Translations under genes and position numbers: made by a program | Origin: Haberlea rhodopensis | Taxonomy: Eukaryota; Streptophyta; Magnoliopsida; Lamiales; Gesneriaceae | Assembly: GCA_907163345.1 (NCBI GenBank) | Contig: CAJQUN010000033.1 | Coordinates: forward strand, 2,807,788-2,871,787 | Length of the DNA stretch: 64,000 nucleotides | Direction: 5' to 3' | Part shown: in pieces, positions 1 to 11,836 of the stretch | Numbering within the stretch: position 1 is the first letter of the stretch | Layout: the number at the start of each line of letters is the position of its first letter | The notes under the pieces: generated by a model | Told to the model about the DNA's origin: nothing | Database searches by the model: none | What the model saw: the letters and a program-made list of their open reading frames with translations, nothing else

Positions 1-276
1 TCAATCTTTTCAACCATACACTGGCACAAGAGCCACGTGTTCGACCGATCACAAAGCAGAGGCAATTGTTGAACCCCAACAATCCCTCCCCCAATAATTG
101 CACTATCTGCAACTCATAGGAATCGAATACGCGACCTTGACTCTGATACCAATTGTTGGATCGAGCGCTTACCGCTTTACCAATAACTATAGTTAAGGGT
201 AATGGCGTAACATCAATCTTTTCAACCATACACTGGCACAAGCGCCATGCGTTCGAAAGATCACAAAGCAGAGGTC
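1..276. repeat. LTR-retrotransposon fragment with a direct repeat
   Basis: A stretch of about 30 bases (ATCAATCTTTTCAACCATAC and onward) occurs at the window start and again near 213-245, followed both times by a similar GATCACAAAGCAGAGG segment. Between them, CTCTGATACCA at 141-151 is the reverse complement of the usual tRNA-Met primer-binding site (TGGTATCAGAG). This fits the edge of a minus-strand LTR element cut by the window boundary. No coding sequence remains. Confidence 0.4.
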
Positions 277-1179
277 CAACAGTGCTTGTGTAACTTCTTC
301 AATTACCTTAACTTCCATTTGGATGGAATGAATTTGAATTTTATATCCTTATTGAGAATCAATTCAAATTGAATTGATTAATTTTGAAATTCATGGATTT
401 CAAATCCACTATCTTCAATTTTTTAAAGTATATTTTTAACAATACAAAGGTATTTCAAATTCTTAACTATTGAAGTCATTTAAAATCCAAATATTTAAAT
501 CCATTGTTAAAATGAAATCATTACATCCAAATGCAACGTAAGATTATTAAAATTGTATCATTATTGTACATAATCATTATATATAAGAAACAATATGGAA
601 TGCATCAGCTATAAGATACAATCGACCGTAGAAAAACCTAATGACCGTGCGACAAGGCATGCTGGTATTGTGAATTGCCAAAGGAAAACTATCTCATATT
701 GATGCAAACCAAAGTGATTTATGTTGACCAGGAGAATCCAAAGACCAACAAAGCTAATACAGTTCCCTTCAAACGAAGAAGCAGAGTGTGAGGTCGAGAA
801 AGGGAACTGTTTTTAATATATGTGAAGGTAAAAATATGAATAGACGAGAGACATAAAACGATAAAAAACCAACAAACGAGCAAGCTCTCAAATATAGTAA
901 AATATTTACAAATACAATTAATCAAGGAAAAAGTTGCACATAATCAGTTGCAATACGCCGATAGCTAACCTAGTATAACAAGAGGTGGGATGGTGACGAA
1001 GAAGACAGAGTCATTCCTCAGAGATACTTGGTCTATGTACAACTGTTGATACGATCATAAAGAGGAGATTGGTGATACAGAACAAAGATGAGCTCAGCCA
1101 GTGAGAGAGCAAAGCAGGAGGGATGGTGAGCAGAACAAGAGGGAAGAAAGGATCGAAGACATGAGAAGAAGAGGAACTA
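277..1179. other. Intergenic, no gene seen
   Basis: AT-rich sequence with no supportable coding region. A perfect 11-bp inverted repeat (ACAGTTCCCTT at 759-769, AAGGGAACTGT at 800-810) could form a small hairpin. The 68-codon minus-strand frame over it has no recognisable domain. Confidence 0.5.
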
Positions 1180-1520
1180 TACCAAGCAAATTCAGGACTT
1201 CATACTTAGTTAATGGGATAGTCAAGTAGTTAGCTAACTAGTTAGTTGCTTTCAAATAGTTACACAAAATGTATAAATAGGAAGATGCACAGATACTTGA
1301 CACCATGGAATTCATTGTTCAACAAAGTAGTTCTTTTCTCTCTTATTTTCTCTTCTCCAATATCCATTCTTGAGGAGGCTAGTAGCTACCTCGAATTAGC
1401 TCCCTATAAACTGTCTTCTGATGTTTCTCTTCTACAACATAGTTAAGAACTTCGAAGTCACTTTCTTAAGATTCTTACCTAATGGGATTGTAAAACCATC
1501 ATCCCGTTCTCCAAACAAAT
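1180..1520 (+). repeat. Copia LTR-like fragment
   Basis: A run rich in GTTAGTTAG-type motifs (1215-1255) leads into a TATA-like TGTATAAATAGG near 1270-1281, then a T/C-rich leader (TTCTTTTCTCTCTTATTTTC). This is the usual look of the promoter and R region of Tork/Ivana-type Copia LTRs. The ends were not found, and no PBS or pol sequence is attached, so this is a fragment at best. Confidence 0.3.
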
Positions 1521-2929
1521 TAGCAAGTTGATCACATATTGTCGGTTAATGAACAAATAAAGTTAGAATAGGAAAGCAGTATTATAATATGAATCCATGT
1601 TATAAACAAGGCAAATTAAAAACCTTGTTCCACACTGGAAGTGAGCTGTTCCGAGAGATCCAGTTGCATTCAAGCAGAAGTGGATGGCCCTTACATTTGG
1701 AATCAACAAAGGCAATGTATTTCAGCAGAATATTAGCACCCTGTATATTTTAACTAATTTACTGACCAGAGGAGATAATAGTTGAAGAGCCTCTTTGCAT
1801 CAGTAGATATAGTCAGTTTCAAACAAAATACCCCTCAGTTCTATTGGATCTATCTACACATATATATTAAGCAACAATATCGACAAATGAAATAGCATAA
1901 TAACTCCCCTCTCCTCTTTAAGACATATATATACACATATCTATACATAAATCCCCTCAAAATAACCATCTTTTGTAAATCAACACATGAAATTACATGA
2001 TAGCCATCTTCTCTAATTTGCCTTCCACAGAAACATATTTATCTACATTATATATCTACTCTACATATCAAACAAGAGCACTTTAGATTATAGAGTAGTC
2101 CATTTACTTTATCACCATTCACCAACAAGGCCTAAGGTGCTCCTACAATATATTAATTGGAAGAATTACTTTCTTTCTGGTGCTATTGGCTACAAATTTA
2201 GTCGGGTGTGAGTGATGAGACGTGACACCCAGTTCTGAAAATGGAGGTAATGCTTTTTACCGAGAACTCAAAACGCATAATTAAATACTCGATTTTCAGC
2301 AAAAATTACCGCTTTATCCGTCAATAGTAAAGAATACGATCTTGCAACGAGACTCCAAATCCAAAATTCAGTCATTCAATCAAACTTTCTACTCTCAGTT
2401 CTCTGTTTCCGAAAGAACTGGTAACCTAGAAACCTCATTTCATAATCGGAACTAATACTACTCAACTCCAAATTTCTTTCAATCAAACACAGATTCATAT
2501 GCGACAGAAAAATAAGAAAATTCACCAGAGCACGTAGAAGGTTCCTCCTCCTCTCTACTCTCAGTTCCTTCAGAAAGAGCAGCCGCCTTCAGAGAAGATG
2601 GAATCGCCGCGTCAATTTGCTTATGAATCTTGTAAGGGGCTCCAGCCCTACCTTACTTTTTAAAAAAAGGTATTAGTAGTATAATTTTTTTAAATTTGAT
2701 GTTGTAGCACAACCCTATATTATCCCTTCGAACCTATATTTTGATATATATCCTGACCAGCCCCAGGTAATTTCAAAGGCCGGCTCTCCGCCCTGTATGC
2801 AATGAACATAATGAAGATTCACTGATTGCTCCATTTTACAAAAGATGTACAATATAATTAATCAGATACTTAATTGCATCCCGTTCACCCTTACACTAGA
2901 TAATTACAATCATATGTACTATTCATACA
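1521..2929. other. Intergenic, no certain gene
   Basis: Mostly AT-rich. A short open start at 2598 (MESPRQFAYESC, followed by a GTAAGG donor) is preceded by a pyrimidine-rich leader and could be an orphan first exon. Nothing downstream continues it. 2634-2790, from GGGGCTCCAGCCC to CTGACCAGCCCC, resembles a transposon edge. Confidence 0.35.
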
Positions 2930-3430
2930 TCATATCAGGGTGGATAAATGATAATCATAAACACAGGCCTCTTGATGAATCATCCCATAATTACATGCAT
3001 CACATGAAGAAATGGAGTCAATATCCAACAAAAACGACTCTAAATCTCCATATTCTGACGAGTACATATCCACATTCTCTTGGCTACCTAGTTCTGAATC
3101 TTCAAGAACATAGTTAAAAGATTCACGAGTCCGCACTTGTAAATCAGGCGAACCCTCTGAATCTAGGATGTTTTCTTGACATGCATAATCTTCGATCTGT
3201 GTGAAAGGTAGAACTTGTCGAGCTGGATGAGATGGAGATAATGAAGGAGGTGGGGACGAAACGGTGGACGTGTTTGTGTTTCCGGTAAGTTCTTGGACAA
3301 GATTCTTGAAGTTCGAAGAATTTGTGATGTAAACTTTAGGCCTCAGGATCTTGATCAAGTTGTTGAGTGGTTGTTTCTTTTCATGCTTAGATATTTTCTT
3401 GGGAGATTGAGCGTCAGATCTTTTCCCCAT
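2930..3430 (-). CDS. VQ motif-containing protein
   Basis: Intact intronless frame of 166 codons. Residues about 38-47 (NFKNLVQELTG) carry the VQ motif FxxxVQxLTG, the only strongly conserved part of this plant-specific family. Around it are a basic N-terminus (MGKRSDAQSPKK), a serine/proline-rich stretch (residues about 58-70) and an acidic tail (DLESFLLDID). Small, mostly intronless, disordered proteins are normal for the family. Known VQ proteins are nuclear cofactors that bind group I and IIc WRKY factors through the VQ motif and adjust defence or growth transcription. The ATG follows a purine-rich leader, and a TATA-like CTCATATATC lies about 90 bp upstream on the same strand. Its promoter is bounded by a Copia LTR about 420 bp upstream. 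The paralogue number cannot be assigned from sequence alone. Confidence 0.88.
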   Translation of the reverse strand: MGKRSDAQSPKKISKHEKKQPLNNLIKILRPKVYITNSSNFKNLVQELTGNTNTSTVSSPPPSLSPSHPARQVLPFTQIEDYACQENILDSEGSPDLQVRTRESFNYVLEDSELGSQENVDMYSSEYGDLESFLLDIDSISSCDACNYGMIHQEACVYDYHLSTLI

Positions 3431-3852
3431 TTTAATGGAGGGAAAATGGAGATGGGGTTTTCTTGATTCTGCCGTTCGGCCTGGAAAATTACTCTTCCCC
3501 CTTTGCTTGAAACAACACAGGATATATGAGAGGTATTAATATGAGGAGGGAGATGTTGAAGAAATTAAATAATGTTTATAAGTTAAGAAAGATAAAAGAT
3601 GCCCAAAATAATGTTTATTCCACGTTTTTGTTTCAACATTTTCGGTGTAAATTAAAATAGTCCATGTAAAATGTGTTAACACATCAATAATATGCCTAGA
3701 TTTGTAATCTTATGGATGTTGTTGGTTTGCTTTTAGAGGCTTCTTTATACTTAATACATAAACAAGTATGTGTGTTCTATGAGATTAGGGGAAAAGACAT
3801 GAGGAGAGCATTTTGAAAATAATTGCCTGTTAGCTGGACATATTTAGAATTT
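3431..3852 (-). promoter_or_regulatory. Upstream region of the VQ gene
   Basis: About 420 bp between the VQ start codon and the edge of the outer Copia LTR. The likely TATA element on the minus strand is CTCATATATC (3521-3530), giving a leader of about 60 bases. No W-box cluster stands out. The upstream limit is set by the transposon insertion, so more distal native promoter sequence has been displaced by about 16.7 kb. Confidence 0.4.
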
Positions 3853-4341
3853 AGGTTGAGTGGGCAAAAAATATTTAAAAAATGAAGGAAAATATTTTAG
3901 GGAAAAAATACAATTTTAAAGGGGCAATCTGCAATTTTGGGAAGACAAAATACAATCTTAATGGGGAGTTTTAAAAAAATTGAGGGAGCATACTTGCTTT
4001 CCCTTACCTTCATATGCGTCCAGGCCTGCCCGTCAGTATTACAGTTAAGTGGAATAAAAAAACGTTGAATAGGTAAAAGAAAATAATGATATACCTGTTA
4101 TGAAATAGCTTTCATAAATGCATGTGTTAATTAGTGCATGTGTTGTGAAACATAGTTTAAATCCTTATATTTGTTATAAAACGTATATTTGATGTTTATT
4201 TACCTTCCACCTTACACCCCTTATAATTCATAATCTTAAGCCTATAAATAGAGGCTTAAAGTGAAATGAAATATATATAAACAAGCTCTCTAAATTTCAC
4301 TCTATATAATATAATACTATCAATCATAATATTTTATAACA
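3853..4341 (+). repeat. 5' LTR of the outer Copia
   Basis: Matches 20151-20594 in order and direction (shared GGAAAATATTTTAGG, GAAAATAATGATATAC, CCTTCCACCTTACACCCC). It contains the TATA-like CCTATAAATAGAGGC and ends TTTATAACA before the primer site. The 5' boundary is where similarity to the other LTR fades, not a seen TG dinucleotide. Confidence 0.65.
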
Positions 4342-4418
4342 CGTTATCAACACGAATCTCTAGCCAACTTTGGGTAAGTATGGTAAGTTTATTTGTTTTC
4401 TTGATTTTAATTATCATT

Positions 4419-5281
4419 ATGACAAATCTTGCAAAACTCGAGTTTGTTGCTCTTGATATCACTGAAAATAATTATAAATCATTGGTACTAGATGCTGAAA
4501 TTCATCTAGAGGCAAATGATCTTGGAGAAACCATCAAAGAAGAAAGTAAAGCCACAAATCAAGAAAATGCCAAATCAATGATCTTCCTCTGTCACCACCT
4601 TGATAAATGGTTAAAATCAGAATACTTGATGGTAAATGATCCCTTTGTTTTGTGGACTGATTTGAAGGAATGATATGAACACCAAAAGACGATTATTCTT
4701 CCAAAAGCTCGCTGTGAGTGGATGCATTTACGCTTGCAAGATTTTAAAACGGTAAGTGAGTATAATTAGCAATTTTTCAAATCAATTCAAAGTTGAAATT
4801 ATGTGGGAAAAAGGTAATTGATGAGGATTTATTGGAGAAAACATTCTCCACTTCTCACGCATCCAATGTGCTCCTCCAGCAGCAATATCGTGAAAAGGGT
4901 TTCAAAAAATATTTTGAATTGATTTCTTGTCTTCTTGTTAATAAACAAAATAATGAGCTTTTGGTGAAAACCCATGAGGCTCGTCCAACTGGTGCTGCTC
5001 CATTTTCTGAAGCAAATGTGATAGCTATGTGATATAATAATGATCAAAACCGAGGCCGAGGTCGTGGTCGTGGTCGAAATTGTTACAATAATAATCGTGG
5101 TGGTCATATAAAAAATATTACGCACCACCAGAAGTTGGAAAGTAACAATAATCGTTACAATAGTAATTGTGGTGGTCATATCAAAAACATTACAAACCAC
5201 CAAAAGTAGAAGCGTAATGATGAGAAAGACGGAAACCAAAATAAAAGGGAGGAGAATAAGTGTTATCGTTGTGGCGTGAAA
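4419..5281 (+). pseudogene. Copia Gag (UBN2-type), broken
   Basis: The frame starting MTNLAKLEFVALD matches the conserved start of Ale-type Gag, and downstream pieces keep the family order: HHLDKWLKSEYL, ILPKARCEWMHLRLQDF and SNVLLQQQYREKGFKKY. There are stops after residue 84 and in the following segment, a frame change near 4790, and an RGRGRGR tract at about 5053-5075. The zinc knuckle starts (KCYRCGVK) at 5259 and is cut at 5281 by the nested Copia. It resumes at 15756 (KGHWTRTC), so the knuckle spans the insertion. Not functional. Confidence 0.8.
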
Positions 5282-6724
5282 TGTAAGGAATCCGACATGC
5301 ATACAACGCAGCGGAATAAGAAAATTTCGGATTCTCGCCGAGGAACTATACAAAGTTATCATATCGGGTGTCAAGAGTTATACATTTGAAGCGTGTTTGA
5401 TACAGAATCTCGAAGCAAGACGTCCACGAGTCACAAGCAAAACTTTTCAATTTTACCTCTACGGTATCCACACGATCAAATCGAATGGGATGTTGAATTT
5501 ATCAAGTTGCTAGACTTGATAAATCAACAAGGCAAAGGGACGAGGTGACGACGGCTGCTCGTTCTCAACGAAAGCTAGGTTTTTTTAGTTATGAGTTAAT
5601 CACTATTAACCTCTGATAACTTCTTAACCTAATATTCATTTATATATAGACATGAGGCGGCTACAAAATGTTAGGCTTTCTCAAAACCCCTTAGCCCATT
5701 AACCTTTGATAACTTCTTAACCTAATATTCATTTATATATATACATATATATACACACACATATATATATATTATTATTATTAGGACTCTTCTTAATTAA
5801 CTTAATTTATCCAATGAATTATATCACCTTTTTATCGATTTAATCTTTTGTGCCACCCGTTAGGATCTTGCAACGTTGGCAGTGACATAAAATCTTATTT
5901 TATGTCACAAGCAATGAGCAGTATCTAGCAACACATCAAGGCCATCTAAGTTACATGAATGTCATTGACTCGACATTACCTATGGCCTGTGATAATATTC
6001 ACCATGTAACTTAATCTCTTTGTCCTATGTGTTTAGATTAAACACGAGTCATGGAATAAGTCATACTCGTATAGTTCAATCTTATATTTCTTGATTCCCA
6101 AGTGGACTAGAATAAACGAATAAGCTTGCTATCACATATCGACTTATTCGAGCATGACCATGCATTTTAGTCTCACTTGATCAAGGGCCCAAACACTTCT
6201 CCTGTTATATAGGAGGGACAAATCCTATCTTGATCACTCAACATCCCTCTACATAATTCGTGGTGTATCCAATGACTGCCTTTATAGTTTACCATGTTAC
6301 AGGTAATGTTTGACAATATGGGATCTCTGGTGATCTCAAGTCGTAAGGATTACATACACTATTATCACTATGAGAATTGCTTATGACATTCATATAACTA
6401 TCCATGTAGCATTCTCATGGTGGGTCTGTCCATTACATAGTTCTCTAACATGTACCAATGTGTTGATTCGATATCTCATATCCATGAACAAATTCATCAA
6501 TCAATACATACTAGTCTCAGTGCATTATCAATCTCCTAATTCATGATAATACTTAACTAAGGACAATCTTTAAGAATAATACAATTTTATTCTAAGGACA
6601 TTAATATATATAGTCATATTACACAGATACTGGATTAACATATAATAATGAATTGCTATTAATAAAATCATATTACATTGCATGTCAAAATCAATCATCT
6701 AATGAGTTGTCTTAGGGCATATAT
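5282..6724 (-). repeat. 3' LTR of the nested Copia
   Basis: Pairs with 14348-15755 along its whole length (shared GAATCCGACATG at the edge, TCTTGCAACGTTGGCAGTGA, ATCTAATGAGTTGTCTTAGG). It holds an extra partial duplication: AACTTCTTAACCTAATATTC appears near 5619 and again near 5709. Its inner end reads GGGCATATATAA instead of GGGTATATCCCAACA, so a few terminal bases next to the polypurine tract are lost. Many single-base differences between the LTRs show the insertion is not recent. Confidence 0.85.
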
Positions 6725-6739
6725 AATCTCCCACTTTCA

Positions 6740-8614
6740 CTAAGACCAATCAGACATGTACTTAATGCCTAAAGATATAGAATGACGATCATGTTTCTGT
6801 TGCGACAGAGGTTTCGTCAGCGGGTCAGATACATTATCATCAGTTGGTACTTTTCATATTTTTACATCTCCCATTTCAACGATTTCTCGAAAGACATGAA
6901 AACGCTGAAGTATGTGTTTGGATCGCTGGTGAGATCTGGGTTCCTTAGCCAATACGATGGCTCCATTGTTGTCACAATAGAGTTCAATCGGATCTAGAAT
7001 TCTAGGCATAACCCCAAGCTCAGAAATGAACTTCTTGATCCAAACGGCTTCCTTTGCTGCATCTGAGGCATCAAAATACTCAGCTTCAGTTGTATAATCG
7101 GCTACTATCTCTTGCTTTGAACTCTTCCAGCTCACAGCACGGCCATTTAGGCAAAACGCATATCCTGATTGCGATCAAATCATCATGTCGGTTTGGAAGC
7201 TTGCATCAGTGTAACATATTACATTGAGTTCTTCCTCAACTCCATAAATCAAGAATGTATCATTAGTTCTTCTTAAATACTTCAGGATATTCTTGACAGC
7301 GATCCAGTGACATTCACCTGGATCAACTTGATATCTGCTCGTCATGCTTAAAGCATACGAAACATCGGGACGAGTACATATCATGGCATACATGATAGAT
7401 CCAATAGCTGACGCATATGGAATCTTACTCATGCGTTGTCTCTCATCTTGTGTTGAATGAGATTTATCCTTCGAGAGAGATATCCCATGTGTCATAGGCA
7501 CGAATCCTTTCTTTGATTCTTGCATGCTAAACCGTTTTAGCACTTTATCTATATATCTACTTTGACTTAGGCCAAGTAATTTTCTTGATCTATCTCTATA
7601 GATCTTGATACCTAACACATAGAAGGCTTCACCCAAGTCTTTCATAGAAAATCAATTCACTAGCCCAATCTTTACAGATTGCAAGGTAGGGATATCATTC
7701 CCAATGAGAAGTATGTCATCTACATACAACACTAGGAAGATAATTATGCTACCACTGACCTTCTTGTAGACACAAGGTTCATCTACGTTCTTGGTGAAAC
7801 CAAACTCTTTGATTGCATCATCAAAACGAAGATTCCAACTCCGAGAAGCTTGCTTCAATTCATAAATGGATCGTTGTAGCTTGCATATCTTTCCAGCATT
7901 CTTTGGATCGACAAAACCCTCGGGTTGTGTCATGTGCACATCCTCAAGTAAGTTTCCATTAAGGAAAGCAGTTTTGACATCCATATGCCATATTTCATAA
8001 TCATGAAATGCAGCAATTGCAAGTAAGATTCTAATGGATTTAACCATGGCAACTGGGGAAAAAGTTTCATCATAGTCAATACCATGAATATGTTTGAAAC
8101 ATTTAGCAACCAGTCGTCCTTTAAGGTTTGTACATTACCATCTATGCCAGTTTTCTTCTTGCAAATCCATTTGCACCCTATGGGTCTTACCCCTTCAGGT
8201 GGGTCAACCAAAGTCCATACTTGGTTTACATACATGGATTCCATCTCAAATTTCATGGCTTCTAGCCATTTCTCAGAATCAGGGGCCATTATAGCTTCTT
8301 GATAGGATGAAGGTTCATCATCATCAATGAATAGTAAGTCACCTTGTTGAGTCACAAGAAATCCATATCTCTGTGGCTCCCGGTGTACTCTTACAGACCT
8401 ACGCTGGGCTTGTGTCTCTTGAGCAGGCATTTCGTCCACAACAACTTGTGGTGACTGCTCTGTTTCCATCTCAACATCATGTTCAGTGTTTTGTTGTGGC
8501 TGTACTTCACTAAGTTCTATTTGTCTCTCACTGGTTCTTTTAGAAATAAATTCCCCTTCAAGAAAGACGTCTGTCCGAGCAACAACCACTTTGTTCTCGG
8601 TGAGATAATAGAAT
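6740..8614 (-). pseudogene. Copia reverse transcriptase and RNase H, broken
   Basis: Read on the minus strand. RT opens around VARTDVFLEGEFIS and runs through PIGCKWICKKK, a frameshift near 8100, MDVKTAFLNGNL, and the catalytic box YVDDILLIGND near 7710. A stop at 7652 is followed by MKDLGEAFYVLGIKIYRD. RNase H is represented by SWKSSKQEIVADYTTEAEY (about 7077-7135) and YCDNNGAIVLAKEP, and pol closes SDPLTKPLSQQKHD with its stop at 6740-6742. The YVDD box is intact, but at least three stops or frame changes make the protein non-functional. Confidence 0.88.
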
Positions 8615-9359
8615 TGTAATGCCTCGATTTGTGTTATACACGTGTGATATGATTATGGTGTAATTATATCAATTGGCGGTATGATAATGGGGGTTCGGGT
8701 GGAACCAAAACTGAATTAATACATGTATGAAATGCTATATGGCAAGGGTAAGGAATGAAACATGGTGTACAATGAGTTAATAACATATCAAGTCATGAAC
8801 TAGTAGGCATTTGATTATGCATGTGACTTTAATTTGAATTGGAGTTGTATTTGAATTTGAATTTCATTTCATGTACATGTTACATAACATGTCATTATCT
8901 CCAAATGATATGATAACAAGTGATTTAGGGAAACTAATGACTTTATAACAAGGTGATTTAGGGAGGAGAATCACATAGTTCTCATTTTACACCTACTAAA
9001 ACACTACACAAGCTCCTCTCCATCTCTTTCAAGTTTTTGTTGGTTTGAGCTTGGGCTTCACTTGTAAATTGAGCTAGGAGGGTGTGTGAAGTGAAATTGT
9101 ACCATCTTGGTAAGAAATTCATGGTTGTATACTTGATTTATGTCATTGGTGTTGATGTATGAGAAGTAGCATATCAAATGTTCATATGAAGAATCATAAC
9201 ATGTTTATATGCTAGTAATTGGATTGTAAGATGGGGGAAACATGTTGTTATAGTATGAGAGAATGCATGAAACTTCTTTTCATGTTAAATTTCGAGTTGT
9301 AGGAGAAGAGCTAGGAAGATAAGCTCAAAATCGCCATGTTCTGAACTTTCTGGACATCG

Positions 9360-9570
9360 GCGATCGATCGCGAGCTTTGTGGCGATCGATCGCCGAGACA
9401 GGGCAAAATATAAGGCGGTTTATACATGTAGCGATCGATCGGTGAAAATGTGGCGATCGATCGCGAGCAACAGAACACTTTGGCGATCGATCGCGAGGTA
9501 TGGAGATCGATCGCTAGGGGGGCAGAACAGTATGGCGAACGATCGGTGAAATGTAGCGATCGATCGCCAG
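9360..9570. repeat. Array of GCGATCGATCGC palindromes
   Basis: Eight copies of a core CGATCGATCG (one mutated to CGAACGATCG) occur in about 210 bp, spaced 21-49 bp apart, with flanks often TGTGGCGATCGATCGCGAG or similar. The core is self-complementary. Comparable arrays occur at 54029-54208 and, in degenerate ATCGATTGCC form, at 18880-19075. Confidence 0.85.
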
Positions 9571-9862
9571 AGTCAAAATGTTGAAAATGTTATATTTTTG
9601 TAGAATTTGATTTTAATGCCTATGATAACATGATATATTGTTGGCATTGTTGTAGCATCATCTCAGGGGATGGGACAACGAGGTCCTTAGCCAGTGACGC
9701 CTAATTTAACTCGTTTGTGTCGCAGTACAGGTACGTGTTGACGTACGGAGTATAGATATTGTGTGATGATGTTATAAGATTGATATCATATGAATTGTGT
9801 TATGTTAGTCTCATATGATTGGTAGTATCATATGTCTGTCCATTCATGGATATCATGTGGTT

Positions 9863-10111
9863 GAGATATACGCCTGGTTTGGGTATATGCTCGGTTATGT
9901 ATTTGAGATATACGCCTGGTTTGGGTATATGCTCGGTTATGTATTTGAGATATACGCCTGGTTTGGGTATATGCTCGGTTATGTATTTGAGATATACGCC
10001 TGGTTTGGGTATATGCTCGGTTATGTTACATAGAGATATACGCCTGGTTTGGGTATATGCTCGGTTATGCTATATAGAGATATACGCCGGTTTTTGGGTA
10101 TATGCTCTGGC
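9863..10111. repeat. 42-bp tandem repeats in the solo LTR
   Basis: Unit GAGATATACGCCTGGTTTGG followed by GTATATGCTCGGTTATG. The first four copies are almost identical at 42-bp spacing; two further copies (about 10031 and 10076) are diverged, with TTACATA or CTATATA replacing the linker. Because 42 is a multiple of 3, the array yields spurious repetitive open frames that are not genes. Confidence 0.9.
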
Positions 10112-10656
10112 TATTATCATTTGAGGACGGTACTATGATATGTGCTGCTAATATGAAGATGTGAGGTGGTTCCACTGACATATTGAGCTGAATAGGCATA
10201 TCATTTTGGTCTCGTGATAATAGGGTAATTGTTGAGACATGTCATGACATGGTGCATATGTGGATGCATGATACAGAACATTCACACTAGATGATTTATT
10301 GTGCTTTATCATTGTTATTGATATTGTGTTTTGATATCGCACTGAGATAGTTGTTTATCTATACTCACGTTTTGTGAATGTTTCTGTAGGGACTCATAGA
10401 CGTGGGGAGACGGGATATGAGTCATTTTCCGCTGCGAGGTGAACCACTGCATAGGAGTTGTACTGGATTAGGTTGTTAATTATACATGTAATGTATATAA
10501 GAAAAAAATTATTTGCTTTTTGTACTAGTGGTTTTGGTACATCTGTAACAACCTATTAGTGAGATACTCTTAAACAGTGCATGTTTTTACTTAATTCAGA
10601 CTCACATATGTATGCTTAATGAAATACATAATGGATTAAGTAACGAGGACCCCACA

Positions 10657-11836
10657 GAAATAGTATCCTTTTGTTTCCTTTGGATACCCCACAAATAAAC
10701 AGTTATCATATTTGGGTCCAAGTTTATTGGAGGCATGACGTCTCACGTAAGCCTCACAACCCCAAATCTTTATAAAAGACATACTAGGATGTTTCCTAGT
10801 CCATATCTCATATTGTGTCTTTTCAACTAATTTAGATGGAACACGGTTCAGTATAAAAATTGTTGTTTCTAAAGCATGTCCCCAAAAGGAAATCGGAAGA
10901 TCTGCATGACTCAACATAGATCAAATCATGCTCAACAAAGTTCGATTCCTCCTTTCAGATACACCATTCCATTGTGGCGTATACGGAGGTGTGAGTTGTG
11001 AGACTATCCCACACTCCTTTAAATAGTCATGAAACTCCTGGCTTAAGTATTCACCTCCGATCTGATCGGAGGATTTTGATACTTTTGCCAAGCTAGGTTT
11101 GTACTTAATTCTTGAAATCCTTGAACTTTTCAAAGGTTTCATATTTATGTTTCATTAGGTACACATACCCATATCTACTGAAGTCATCAGTAAATGTAAC
11201 GAAGTATTGAAAATCACCTCTAGTTTGAGTGCTTATTGGCCACATACATCACTATGTATGAGACTCAATAAATCATTTGCCCTTTCAACATGTCACTTGA
11301 AAGGGGCTTTAGTCATCTTGCCCATTAAACAAGATTCACATGTTTCATATGATTCAAAATCAAATGAATCTAAAACTCCATCCTTATGAAGTTTTGATAT
11401 GCGATTCTCGTTTATATGGCAGAAGCGACAATGTCAGAGATAAGTTAGATTATAATCATTAGTCTTAATCCTTTATGTTATAGACATGCATATCAAGATT
11501 TAGAACATAAAGACCATTAATCAATTGTGCGTTAGCATAAAACATCTCATTCAAATAAATGGAGCAACATTTGTCCTTTATAATAAATGAAAAACCCATC
11601 TTGTCTAAACAAGAAATTGAAATGATGTTTCTAGTAATCGATGGCACAAAATAACAGTCTTGTAAATCTAAAATTAAACCAGAAGGCAAAGTTAATGAAT
11701 AATCTCCTATAGCTAATGCATCAACTCTTGTTCAATTTGCCACTCTTAGGTCAACTTTGTCTTTTGCCAATATTCTACTCCTTTTGAGTTCCTGCACATT
11801 AACACAAATGTGAGAACCACATCCAGTATCTAATAC
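10657..11836 (-). pseudogene. Copia protease and integrase, broken
   Basis: Minus strand. The protease active-site region reads VLDTGCGSHICVNVQ (about 11783-11826) just after the Gag end, with the D-T-G triad kept. It is followed by LPSGLILDLQDCYFVP and SISCLDKMGF. Integrase remains include SSDQIGGEYLSQEFHDYL and the TPQWNGVSERRNRTLL block with its conserved glutamate (about 10921-11075), then SFWGHALETTIFILNRVPSK and GYPKETKGYYF at the solo-LTR junction. Stops interrupt the frame around 11836, 11465 and 10921. Confidence 0.85.

Larger units (their letters stand above)
8615..10656 (+). mobile_element. Gypsy-type solo LTR inserted in Copia integrase
   Basis: The block starts TGTAATGCCTCG and ends CGAGGACCCCACA, giving TG...CA with an imperfect terminal inverted repeat as in large Tekay/Del-type LTRs. 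It separates two halves of one integrase C-terminus (GYYF on the right, YYLTENKVVVART on the left, read on minus). The joined flanks read as a continuous Copia frame. Flanking AGAA is present on both sides as a near-perfect target duplication. No coding sequence lies inside, so it is a solo LTR of 2042 bp. It contains the palindrome array at 9360-9570 and the 42-bp tandem repeats at 9863-10111. Confidence 0.8.

Noticed and set aside
4829..5374. 181-codon minus-strand frame with hydrophobic runs
   Set aside because: Antisense of the degenerate Gag repeat region, and it crosses the insertion junction at 5281.
9360..10111. CRISPR-like look of regularly repeated motifs
   Set aside because: The window is eukaryotic. 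The palindromes have irregular short linkers and the 42-bp units have no spacers. No cas-like genes exist.
9815..10124. Repetitive plus-strand open frames with EIYAWFGYMLGYV or RYTPGLGICSVM units
   Set aside because: They are produced by 42-bp tandem repeats (a multiple of three) in a solo LTR, with no start context or domain.
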